From positions 3,224,001 to 3,288,000 of the forward strand of contig OY970262.1 in assembly GCA_963715655.1 (NCBI GenBank): 64,000 nucleotides of DNA. Direction: 5' to 3'. The translations under genes were made by a program, and so were the position numbers. The notes under the pieces were generated by a model, which made no database searches, was not told the origin of the DNA, and saw only the letters and a program-made list of their open reading frames with translations. This document shows, piece by piece, positions 44,038 to 52,100 of this stretch. The stretch's first letter is position 1. Every line of letters begins with the position of its first letter. The stretch comes from JANQPD01 sp963715655. Lineage in GTDB: Bacteria; Bacteroidota; Bacteroidia; Flavobacteriales; Schleiferiaceae.

Positions 44038-45393
44038 ATGAATAATTTCGAGGATTTAAACATCAAAAAGCAGCTGCAAAAAGCTATTGCTGATTTAGGT
44101 TTTATAAACCCAACCCCCATTCAGCAAGAATCTTATTCCCCTATACTGGCCGGTTTTGATTTTGTGGGTATTGCACAAACCGGAACCGGAAAAACAATGG
44201 CCTACCTGCTACCAATTTTGCACAATCTAAAGTATTCAGATCAGCCACATCCACGCATTTTAATACTGGCCCCTACCCGAGAACTCGTAATTCAAATAGT
44301 AGAGCAAATAGAAATTTTAACTACATACATCAGCATTAGAACCTTGGGCGTATATGGCGGCAGCAATAATATTAATGCGCAAAAAAGAGCCATTGCCGAA
44401 GGATTGGATATTATAGTAGGCACACCTAGGCGCTTGTATGACTTGGTAATTTCAAATCATTTACGTTTAAAATCAATTAAAACACTGGTGATAGATGAAG
44501 TGGATATTATGCTGGACTTTGGTTATAAAACGCAATTGAAGCATATTTTTGAATACCTGACCACCAAAAGGCAAAACATCCTTTTTTCTGCTACCATGAC
44601 CACTTACGTAGATACATTAATTAATGATTTTTTGGTAAATCCCGTTAAAAAAACTATTTCGCTTAGCGGCACACCTTTAACCACTATTAGTCAACAGGCT
44701 TACGCGGTGCCAAACTTTTACACCAAAGCCAATTTATTAAACTACCTACTACAAGATAAAGAGACCTACGGCAAGGTTTTAATTTTTGTGGGGAGTAAGA
44801 CGAATGCCAGCCGACTATTTAAATCATTAAATTTTGAATCTGAAATTTCAGTCATTCACGCGGGTAAAGAGCAAAATCACCGTACTAATTCTATTGAAAA
44901 ATTTGCTAGTGGTGCCAGCAGAATTCTAATTGCTACCGATGTAATCTCTCGTGGTATTGACATTGAAAAAATTACTACCGTAATAAGTTTTGACACGCCT
45001 TTTTATCCAGAAAATTATATACACCGCATCGGGCGAACCGGAAGAGCAGGACAGCAAGGACAATCTATTTTATTGTACACCGAAAAAGAAACCGCTTTAA
45101 AAGAAGCAATTGAAGGTTTGATGCAGTACCGTATTCCCATACATACTTTTCCTGATGAAGTGGAAATTTCCTCACAACTTACCCCGGAAGAAAAAGATAA
45201 GCCTGTGGAGCAAGTAGAACTATCTGACAAGAACTCTGGGCCAAACATAGGTGCTTCTTTTCACCAAAAGTCTGCTAAAAACAGTAAGGAAAAAGTGGAA
45301 AAAAAGAGTTACAAAAGTGCCATGAAAGAGAAATATAAAAAATCACTGAGGCGTGGCGATAAAATTCAAAATATGAAAAAGAAAAGAAAATAA
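44038..45393 (+). CDS. DEAD-box RNA helicase
   Basis: A 451-residue helicase with Q motif (PTPIQQESYSP), Walker A AQTGTGKT, motif Ib TPRRL, motif II in the variant form DEVD, SAT motif III, and motif VI HRIGRTGRAGQQG. The Lys-rich tail (about 385-451) probably binds RNA. It unwinds structured RNA, and its position upstream of a cold-shock protein suggests a shared role in RNA folding at low temperature. GTACTTTACCGCATG upstream looks like a degenerate leaderless promoter (compare 34247). Confidence 0.94.
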   Translation: MNNFEDLNIKKQLQKAIADLGFINPTPIQQESYSPILAGFDFVGIAQTGTGKTMAYLLPILHNLKYSDQPHPRILILAPTRELVIQIVEQIEILTTYISIRTLGVYGGSNNINAQKRAIAEGLDIIVGTPRRLYDLVISNHLRLKSIKTLVIDEVDIMLDFGYKTQLKHIFEYLTTKRQNILFSATMTTYVDTLINDFLVNPVKKTISLSGTPLTTISQQAYAVPNFYTKANLLNYLLQDKETYGKVLIFVGSKTNASRLFKSLNFESEISVIHAGKEQNHRTNSIEKFASGASRILIATDVISRGIDIEKITTVISFDTPFYPENYIHRIGRTGRAGQQGQSILLYTEKETALKEAIEGLMQYRIPIHTFPDEVEISSQLTPEEKDKPVEQVELSDKNSGPNIGASFHQKSAKNSKEKVEKKSYKSAMKEKYKKSLRRGDKIQNMKKKRK

Positions 45394-45584
45394 CGTTTTA
45401 GTGCGCTTGTTACTAGGCAAAACAGTTCGTTTTAGTGCACGTACGGTTCCATTTTTTATTTTTTTCCCAAATATCAGTATGGTTAATTATGGCCACAACT
45501 CCATTATATCAGGGTTTTATATCATTTAACCCACATGTTTTTTATAAGTAGGTATATATCAGTAAAATGAAAGATATATAGCCC

Positions 45585-45592
45585 TAACTTTG
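45585..45592 (+). promoter_or_regulatory. TAnnTTTG promoter box for the cold-shock gene
   Basis: TAACTTTGCGCC, 21 bases before the ATG at 45614. The long AT-rich region upstream (45400-45580) has no gene. Confidence 0.55.
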
Positions 45593-45613
45593 CGCCTTAT
45601 AAAAAAATTAATT

Positions 45614-45805
45614 ATGAGCAACGGGACAGTAAAGTTTTTTAACAATTCTAAAGGATTTGGATTCATTACACCAGATGAAGGTGGTAAAGATGTATTTGTA
45701 CATCAGAATGGATTAACCGAAGATATTACCGAAGGCGACAAAGTAAGTTACGATGTTGAAGAAAGTAAAAAAGGCTTAAACGCAGTAAACGTAAGAGTAA
45801 ATTAA
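45614..45805 (+). CDS. Cold-shock protein (CspA family)
   Basis: A 63-residue OB-fold protein. RNP1 is KGFGFIT and RNP2 is DVFVHQN. MSNGTVKFFNNSKGFGFITP is the classic start, so ATG 45614 is chosen over an upstream in-frame codon at 45590, which falls inside the promoter box. It binds single-stranded RNA/DNA as a chaperone and has its own terminator. Confidence 0.96.
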   Translation: MSNGTVKFFNNSKGFGFITPDEGGKDVFVHQNGLTEDITEGDKVSYDVEESKKGLNAVNVRVN

Positions 45806-45836
45806 AAGAATATTTTTTTAATGTTCTTACTAGCAA

Positions 45837-45865
45837 AAGCCTATCTCACCAGATAGGCTTTTTTT
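45837..45865 (+). terminator. Terminator of the cold-shock gene
   Basis: AAGCCTATCT and AGATAGGCTT pair perfectly around CACC, followed by T7. Confidence 0.92.
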
Positions 45866-45923
45866 GTTTTAGAGGCTTTGGTATTAGTACGTTTAGGTAT
45901 ATTATGATAAGCACGTGCCATTT

Positions 45924-46146
45924 AACCTGAGTTTGATTCATATATATCCAAAATAACGATCTACACTTCTTTGAAGACCCAAATCCCGCCAAGGCGTGAC
46001 TTAGCTACGCGTACAGCTAAAGTTTCCCGCGGCTACAAGTACTGCTTTAACGGTAGGGATTTAAGGAATCAGCTTGTTTTTTTAGAACCATTAAACTACT
46101 GATTATCAGCTTGATTTATTTTAGCGTTAATTGAACTCACGTTTGA
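45924..46146. repeat. Element bounded by inverted CCTGAGTTYRATT arms
   Basis: AACCTGAGTTTGATTCATAT (45924 onward) faces an inverted arm ending at 46146. Read on the minus strand, 46146-46081 starts AACGTGAGTTCAATTAACGC and continues CTAAAATAAA...GCTGATAATCAGTAGTTTAATGG; this matches 50529-50590 for about 65 bases with scattered changes. The element occupies most of the 438-base gap before the flavoprotein gene. No coding frame. Confidence 0.7.
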
Positions 46147-46243
46147 AACTATTCTTTCCGCTGCGATTCTATTTGCAATACCCTACTTTTAACCCGTACT
46201 AAATTCAAGCAAAACCACTTCCTTCAACATTCCGGTATTTAAA

Positions 46244-47464
46244 ATGAAAAACATACGTATCATTGGCGGAGGCGCTGCAGCTCTTATACTCGCTGCACAT
46301 TTAGATACCAAGAAATACAACGTAACGGTTTACGAAAGGAAAAAAGCGATGGGACGCAAATTTTTGGTAGCTGGTGAAGGTGGTTTAAACCTTACCTATA
46401 ATGCACCAGTGGAAACAATTATTGAGCAGTATTCGCCTAGCGTATTTATAGCGCCTGTCATTCGTCAGTTTACCAATTACGATTTAATGCACTGGCTCAA
46501 AAGCCTTAATGTGGAGACGTTTGTAGGATCAAGCAACCGAGTATTTCCCGATTTAAAACTCAAGCCAATTGAAGTACTTAAAAAGATATTAGACTACATT
46601 ACTAACAAAAAAATAGAATTTAGTTACAACAGTAATTGGATGGGTTGGACCGAAAAAGGCAGCTTATGTTTTGAAAACGCTGAGGAAATAGCATCAGACA
46701 TTACAATATTTGCCCTAGGCGGTGCAAGTTGGAAAGTAACGGGTTCTGATGGCGCATGGAGCAAAGTGTTTGAGGCGCAGGGGATTGAGATAAAACCGTT
46801 TAGAGCTGCCAATTGCGCGTTTGGCGTAGCATGGAATAAAAATTTTATAACCACACATGAAGGCAAACCACTTAAAAACATTGCTGTTAGTTTCAATGAT
46901 TATAGCGCTAAAGGAGAATTGGTTATTTCTAAATTTGGCTTAGAAGGCAATGCTATTTACGCCTTGAGTGAAAAAATTCAAGCTGAGTTTTTACAGAAAG
47001 AAAATGCATTAATTCAGTTAGATTTAAAGCCAACCATGACCACCAATCAGCTAAAAGCTAAAATTAAAAACTCCCGGTTTACTAAGGTTTCAGATATTTT
47101 GAAACAGGATATAAAGCTTGACCGGACTTCGGTAGGCCTGTTAAAACATTTTACCAATAAGGATGTGTTTTTGAATTTCGATTTGCTGGCTAACGCCATA
47201 AAATCTGTACCCATAACATTAAGCGCAGTAGATGAAATGGACAAAGCAATTTCTACTTTGGGCGGTATTAGTTTAGATGAGATAGATGAAAATTTTCAAC
47301 TAAAAAAAATGCCGGATACTTATGTTATAGGTGAAATGCTAGATTGGTATGCGCCTACCGGTGGCTATTTGTTACAAGGCTGTTTTAGTATGGGCTTTAC
47401 GCTTGCTAAACACTTAAATGGATTAGAGGATAGTAAGAAAATGTTAACTTCACCTTACGTTTAA
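46244..47464 (+). CDS. BaiN/HI0933-like FAD-dependent oxidoreductase
   Basis: A 406-residue flavoprotein. The dinucleotide motif is IRIIGGGAAALILAAHL; RKFLVAGEGGLNLTYN and the C-terminal GEMLDWYAPTGGYLLQGCFSMGFTLAKHL are hallmarks of the HI0933/YhiN family (the TIGR03862-type subgroup). Reported members use flavin to reduce or dehydrogenate small molecules, but the substrate here is unknown. Transcribed alone. Confidence 0.88.
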   Translation: MKNIRIIGGGAAALILAAHLDTKKYNVTVYERKKAMGRKFLVAGEGGLNLTYNAPVETIIEQYSPSVFIAPVIRQFTNYDLMHWLKSLNVETFVGSSNRVFPDLKLKPIEVLKKILDYITNKKIEFSYNSNWMGWTEKGSLCFENAEEIASDITIFALGGASWKVTGSDGAWSKVFEAQGIEIKPFRAANCAFGVAWNKNFITTHEGKPLKNIAVSFNDYSAKGELVISKFGLEGNAIYALSEKIQAEFLQKENALIQLDLKPTMTTNQLKAKIKNSRFTKVSDILKQDIKLDRTSVGLLKHFTNKDVFLNFDLLANAIKSVPITLSAVDEMDKAISTLGGISLDEIDENFQLKKMPDTYVIGEMLDWYAPTGGYLLQGCFSMGFTLAKHLNGLEDSKKMLTSPYV

Positions 47465-47553
47465 ATAACGAATAAATGTTAAAGGGTTATTTAAAACCAA
47501 CCCAACCGCTATGTTGCATGATTATACACTTCCGCAGGCAACTCATGTTAACC

Positions 47554-47561
47554 TAATTTTG
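47554..47561 (+). promoter_or_regulatory. TAnnTTTG promoter box for the antiporter gene
   Basis: TAATTTTG, about 105 bases before the ATG at 47666. Confidence 0.45.
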
Positions 47562-47665
47562 TATTACTTTACTTGATATTTCTAAAGCTATATTTATGTA
47601 TAAGCAAGCTGTAAGCTTTTTATAATTCATTAAAAAATAGATAATAAAAAGGCTTATTTACACGT

Positions 47666-49813
47666 ATGATACTACTTAGCATTTTTGAGTTCACCCTACC
47701 ACTCGCCAATCCGGTGCTAAAGTTTTTTTTAATACTTGTTATCATCCTTTTTGCGCCCATCCTTTTAAATAAAGTTAAAATTCCGCATTTACTGGGCTTA
47801 ATTATTGCCGGTGCCGTGGTAGGGCCAAATGGTATCAATCTTATTGAGCGAGACAATGGTATAATCCTTTCGGGTACCGCTGGGCTGCTGTATATCATGT
47901 TTTTAGCAGGATTGGAGATTGATCTTGCAGACTTTAAAAAGAACAGCCGTAAGAGTTTGGTTTTTGGTTTGTACACCTTTTTGATACCTATGGTGTTGGG
48001 CATTTTTTCCAGCTTATATATTCTCAATTTTTCGCTACCTACGTCCGTTTTATTGGCAAGTATGTTTGCCTCCCATACCTTAATTGCCTACCCGCTTATA
48101 AGTAAATTAGGAGTAGCCAAAAACAAAGCTGTAAACATTACAGTGGGCGGCACCATGATTACTGATACGCTGGCATTACTAGTACTAGCGGTGGTTGTAG
48201 GAATGACAACCGGAAAAGTAAACACCGAATTTTGGCTGCGGCTTTCAGTATCCATTCTCGTTTTTACACTCGTTGTTATGCTTATTTTTCCCCTTATCGG
48301 GAGATGGTTTTTTAAGCGCTACAACGATAATGTTTCACAATACATCTTTGTATTAGTTATGGTTTTTCTTGGTGCCGTACTTGCCGAAATGGCTGGTATC
48401 GAAGCCATTATTGGTGCTTTTTTATCGGGGCTTGCACTCAATAGATTAATTCCGCCCAAGTCGCCTTTAATGAACCGTATTGAATTTGTGGGCAACGCTA
48501 TATTCATTCCGTTTTTTTTAATTGGCGTGGGTATGCTCATTGATTATCAAGTATTTTTTGAAGATTGGCAAACACTTAAAGTTGCTTTTGTAATGATTGT
48601 GGTAGCTACTACTGCTAAGTTTATCGCTGCTTGGCTCACACAAAAAACATTTGGTTTTTCTGTAGATCAGCGCAGGCTAATATTTGGTTTAAGCAACGCC
48701 CAAGCCGCGGCTACCTTGGCCGCTGTGTTGGTAGGCTACAACATTATTATTGGTGAAACAGAAACAGGAGAACCTATACGCTTGCTTAGTGAAAGCATTT
48801 TAAATGGCACCATTCTCATGATTTTATTTACGTGCACCATTGCTTCTTTTGTAGCACAAAAAGGTGCGCAAAACATTGCTTTGGCAGAAGCCACAAGCGC
48901 TGTGGATGAAGAGGAAGTAAATCCTGAACGCATTTTAATTCCTATTAGTAACATCGAAACTACCGATGAATTAATTAACCTTGGCATTACTGTAAAATCA
49001 TCAAAAAACAGAGATGGCTTGCTAGCTTTGAGCATTGTAGATAATACGGTTGCCAACCCATCATCTGACAAACACGCAAAAAAATTACTGCAAAAAGCAA
49101 CTGAAAATGCTGCGGCTACTGATACACACTTGCAAGAATTATTACGCTATGACCTCAACGTAACCAACGGAATTTCGAGTGTAATAAAAGAGCAAAAAAT
49201 TACCGATTTAATTTTAGGCTTACATATATCCAATGGAATTTCAGATTCGTATTTAGGAAATCTTACCGAAGGGATTTTAACAACATGCAACATTACCACC
49301 TTAATTTATAAGCCGGCTCAGCCTTTTGGCACCATTAAAAGACATATTATTATAGTACCCGAACATGCTGAAAAAGAGATTGGCTTTCCATTTTGGCTTT
49401 TAAAAATTTGGAATATTGCTAAAAATTCTGGCGCCACGCTTGTTTTTTACACCACTAAAGAAACAGTACAATACATTCGTGATTTACAACAGAAGCATCC
49501 TATTGAATTTGAATTTGAAGCGTTTAGTAATTGGGATGATTTCTTAATCCTTGCACGTGATTTTCAAAAAAATGACAACTTAATTATTGTGCTTAGCCGA
49601 AAGGATAAACCCAGCTATCACAACAACATGAGTAATATACCGCAGTATTTAAATAGGTACTTTAAAAAAACCAGTTACATTCTTATTTATCCCATGCAAA
49701 CCGGGGTGAGAGATACCTCTAAAATAGATTTGAAAAACCCAACCTTTATTGAACCTTTGGAAAAATTGGATACGCTAAGAAAAGCTATTTCAAGGGTTTT
49801 TAAAAGGAAATGA
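47666..49813 (+). CDS. CPA2-type cation:proton antiporter with C-terminal USP-like region
   Basis: A 715-residue protein. Residues ~1-400 form 12 helices of a Na+/H+ exchanger-type domain (HLLGLIIAGAVVGPNGI, MFLAGLEIDL, NAQAAATLAAVLVGYN). The C-terminal ~300 residues are soluble (ERILIPISNIETTDELINLGI ... and HIIIVPEHAEKEIGFPFWLLK) and look like two universal-stress-protein-like units rather than the TrkA-N domain of KefB/KefC. It probably exchanges Na+ or K+ for H+ in pH homeostasis, with the soluble part regulating it. Confidence 0.88.
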   Translation: MILLSIFEFTLPLANPVLKFFLILVIILFAPILLNKVKIPHLLGLIIAGAVVGPNGINLIERDNGIILSGTAGLLYIMFLAGLEIDLADFKKNSRKSLVFGLYTFLIPMVLGIFSSLYILNFSLPTSVLLASMFASHTLIAYPLISKLGVAKNKAVNITVGGTMITDTLALLVLAVVVGMTTGKVNTEFWLRLSVSILVFTLVVMLIFPLIGRWFFKRYNDNVSQYIFVLVMVFLGAVLAEMAGIEAIIGAFLSGLALNRLIPPKSPLMNRIEFVGNAIFIPFFLIGVGMLIDYQVFFEDWQTLKVAFVMIVVATTAKFIAAWLTQKTFGFSVDQRRLIFGLSNAQAAATLAAVLVGYNIIIGETETGEPIRLLSESILNGTILMILFTCTIASFVAQKGAQNIALAEATSAVDEEEVNPERILIPISNIETTDELINLGITVKSSKNRDGLLALSIVDNTVANPSSDKHAKKLLQKATENAAATDTHLQELLRYDLNVTNGISSVIKEQKITDLILGLHISNGISDSYLGNLTEGILTTCNITTLIYKPAQPFGTIKRHIIIVPEHAEKEIGFPFWLLKIWNIAKNSGATLVFYTTKETVQYIRDLQQKHPIEFEFEAFSNWDDFLILARDFQKNDNLIIVLSRKDKPSYHNNMSNIPQYLNRYFKKTSYILIYPMQTGVRDTSKIDLKNPTFIEPLEKLDTLRKAISRVFKRK

Positions 49814-49862
49814 TGCAACCTCCTTCCGACCGAAATTCCATACTAAACTAACTCAATAAGCA

Positions 49863-50513
49863 TTACAGACCTTTCATTAAACTCTTGCGTCCAATTGTTT
49901 TGCTTATGTAGTCTTTTTCCAAGCTCCAGCCCCTTGCGGGAGAATATTCACGACCATAAAAAATAATTTGCAAGTGTAACTTATTCCATATTTCCTTTGG
50001 AAACAAGCGTTTAGCATCACGCTCAGTTTGCACCACTGATTTACCGTTGCTTAAGCCCCAGCGAAACATCAAACGGTGAATATGTGTATCTACCGGAAAA
50101 GCTGGTATTCCAAAACCTTGGCTCATTACCACACTAGCGGTTTTATGTCCTACTGCGGGCAATGCTTCTAAGGCTTCAAAACTTTGTGGAACTTCACCGG
50201 CATAGGTATCAATTAGGATGTGCGATAATCCGTAAATACCTTTAGATTTCATAGGTGTTAATCCGCAGGGGCGCACAATTGCAGCAATTTCCTCTACACT
50301 CATTTTAATCATATCGTAAGGATTATCCGCTTTTGCAAATAGGCTGGGCGTAACTTTATTTACACGTACATCAGTGCATTGTGCAGAAAGCAGCACCGCA
50401 ATTAAAAGCGTGTATGGGCTATAATGATCTAGTGGAATGGGCACTTCCGGGTACAATTTTTCCAACTCGTCTATTACAAATTGTACCTTTTCTTGTTTTG
50501 TTCGTTTCTCCAT
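49863..50513 (-). CDS. nth: Endonuclease III without Fe-S cluster
   Basis: A 216-residue base-excision glycosylase/AP lyase that removes oxidised pyrimidines. The helix-hairpin-helix and catalytic Lys are in LEALPAVGHKTASVVM, and the catalytic Asp is in FPVDTHIHRL. The C-terminal 4Fe-4S loop of Escherichia coli Nth (Cx6Cx2Cx5C) is replaced by REYSPARGWSLEKDYISKTIG, with no cysteine. I recall similar cluster-less Nth proteins in other Bacteroidota, so it is probably functional. Confidence 0.93.
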   Translation of the reverse strand: MEKRTKQEKVQFVIDELEKLYPEVPIPLDHYSPYTLLIAVLLSAQCTDVRVNKVTPSLFAKADNPYDMIKMSVEEIAAIVRPCGLTPMKSKGIYGLSHILIDTYAGEVPQSFEALEALPAVGHKTASVVMSQGFGIPAFPVDTHIHRLMFRWGLSNGKSVVQTERDAKRLFPKEIWNKLHLQIIFYGREYSPARGWSLEKDYISKTIGRKSLMKGL

Positions 50514-50525
50514 GGTTGTATTATC

Positions 50526-50598
50526 TTAAAACCTGAGTTCGATTAATACTAAAATAAACTAATCTGATAATTAGTGGTTTAATAGCTCAAAAACAACA
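50526..50598. repeat. ~70-bp dispersed repeat (second copy)
   Basis: AAAACCTGAGTTCGATTAAT (about 50528) continues as ACTAAAATAAAC...CTGATAATTAGTGGTTTAATAG. This matches the minus strand of 46146-46081. A short inverted counterpart, AATCGAAATCAGGTTT (50710-50724), lies beyond the C/G-rich palindrome, so the palindrome is nested between inverted arms. Confidence 0.75.
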
Positions 50599-50602
50599 AG
50601 CG

Positions 50603-50671
50603 AGCCCCCCAACCCCCGAAGGGGGAGTTTGCTGCATGTGTCGCTACTCCCCCTTCGGGGGTTGGGGGGCT
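50603..50671. repeat. C/G-rich palindromic repeat, intergenic copy
   Basis: AGCCCCCCAACCCCCGAAGG and its near-perfect reverse complement CCTTCGGGGGTTGGGGGGCT bound a 19-base centre. It lies between nth and bcp. The related copy at 5779-5843 is inside a gene. Confidence 0.9.
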
Positions 50672-50774
50672 TTAGAATAGTTTAAATGCTCATATTTAGT
50701 TATATAAAAATCGAAATCAGGTTTAAACCTTGCCGTGCGTTTCAAGTTATTCCTCTAAATCAAAAACAAAAGTA

Positions 50775-51227
50775 ATGACACATCTTTCAGCGGGTGACAA
50801 AGCTCCGGATTTTAGTGGAAAAGATCAACATAACAACACCATTAGCTTAAGCGATTATAAAGGCAAAAAATTGGTAGTTTATTTTTATCCAAAAGATGAT
50901 ACACCCGGTTGTACAGCGGAAGCTTGTAACCTTAGAGATAACTACACCGTGTTACAAAAAGCTGGGTATGAAATTTTAGGCGTAAGTGCCGATAAAGCCG
51001 AAAAGCATCAAAAATTTATTACCAAATATAGCTTGCCCTTTCCGCTTATTGCCGATGAAGACCACAGCGTAATTAAAGCCTTTGGCGTGTGGGGACAAAA
51101 GAAATTTATGGGTAGAGAATACGATGGGATTCACCGTGAAACTTTTGTAATAAACGAAGAAGGCGTGCTGGAAAAAGTTATTACAAAAGTAAAAACTAAG
51201 GACGCTACTGCGCAGATATTGGATTAA
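50775..51227 (+). CDS. bcp: Thioredoxin-dependent peroxiredoxin (Bcp/PrxQ)
   Basis: A 150-residue peroxiredoxin. The peroxidatic Cys is in PKDDTPGCTAEACNLRD, and the resolving Cys five residues later marks the PrxQ atypical 2-Cys type. It reduces H2O2 and organic hydroperoxides using thioredoxin. ATG 50775 (MTHLSAGDKAPDF) gives the usual N-terminus; an upstream in-frame codon at 50730 adds 15 unlike residues. Confidence 0.95.
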   Translation: MTHLSAGDKAPDFSGKDQHNNTISLSDYKGKKLVVYFYPKDDTPGCTAEACNLRDNYTVLQKAGYEILGVSADKAEKHQKFITKYSLPFPLIADEDHSVIKAFGVWGQKKFMGREYDGIHRETFVINEEGVLEKVITKVKTKDATAQILD

Positions 51228-51235
51228 AAACGTAT

Positions 51236-51985
51236 TTCTCGCAAAGGCGCAAAGTAGAGGCGCGAAGAATAGCCACTAAAGGTTTATCACAGATTACACC
51301 GATAACACAGATTTTAGTTTCACAGTGTAATTTCTATGTGCTCTATGTTTCTATGTGGTAAAAAGCATTTCTCGCAAAGGAGCAAAAAAAGAAGCGAGCA
51401 GAGTAGCTACTAAAGGTTTTGCCAAAGATTACACTGATTACCCAGATTTTATTTTCACAGTGTGCTTTCTATGTGCTCTATGTTTCTATGTGGTAAAAAA
51501 CATTTCTTGCAGAGGCGCAAAAAAAAGAAGCGCAGAGTAGTCAAAGAAGGTTTTGCCACAGATTACACTGATTACACAGATTTTAGTTTCACAGTGTAAT
51601 TTCTATGTGCTCTATGTTTCTATGTGGTAAAAAATACTTCTCGCAAAGGCGCAAAGTAGAGGCGCGAAGAATAGCCACAAAAGGTTTCGCCACAGATTAC
51701 ACCAATAACACAGATTTCATTTTCACAGTGTAATTTCTATGTGCTCTATGTTTCTATGTGGTAAAAAACATTCTCGCAAAGGCGCAAAAAAAAGAAGCGC
51801 AGAGTAGTCAAAGAAGCTTTTGCCACAGATTACACCCATAACAAAAATTCTATTTTCACAGTGTAATTTCTATGTGCTCTATGTTTCTATGTGGTAAAAA
51901 ATACTTCTCGCAAAGGCGAAAAAAAAGAAGCGTAGCCACTAAAGGTTTATCACAAATTACACTCATAACACAGATTTTAACTACA
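51236..51985 (+). repeat. Array C of the 127-136 bp CACAGATTACAC repeat
   Basis: Six units in the same orientation as array B begin CACAGATTACAC (or one-base variants) at 51288, 51423, 51557, 51691, 51824 and 51951, spacing 135, 134, 134, 133 and 127 bp. Alternating subtypes carry either GGCGCGAAGAATAGCCAC or AAAAGAAGCGCAGAGTAGTC, as if pairs of units had been duplicated together. The array fills the gap between the convergent ends of bcp and the M16 operon. Reading frames inside are repeat translations. Confidence 0.9.
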
Positions 51986-52045
51986 ATAGAACAAGGGTAA
52001 TATTGATAAGGCGGATAAAAAAAATCAACTTCGCAAACAAAAAAA

Positions 52046-52076
52046 AATCCCGATGCGCTAATGCACATCAGGATTT
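52046..52076 (-). terminator. Terminator of the M16 peptidase operon
   Basis: On the minus strand AAATCCTGATGTG pairs with CGCATCGGGATTT and is followed by a long T-run. Confidence 0.88.
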
Positions 52077-52100
52077 CTAATTTTTACAATCTAAAAGACC

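Noticed and set aside
51355..51540. Small open frames inside array C and at 16187-16384 in array A
   Set aside because: Translations of the CACAGATTACAC repeat; same peptides in several arrays and no other coding evidence.
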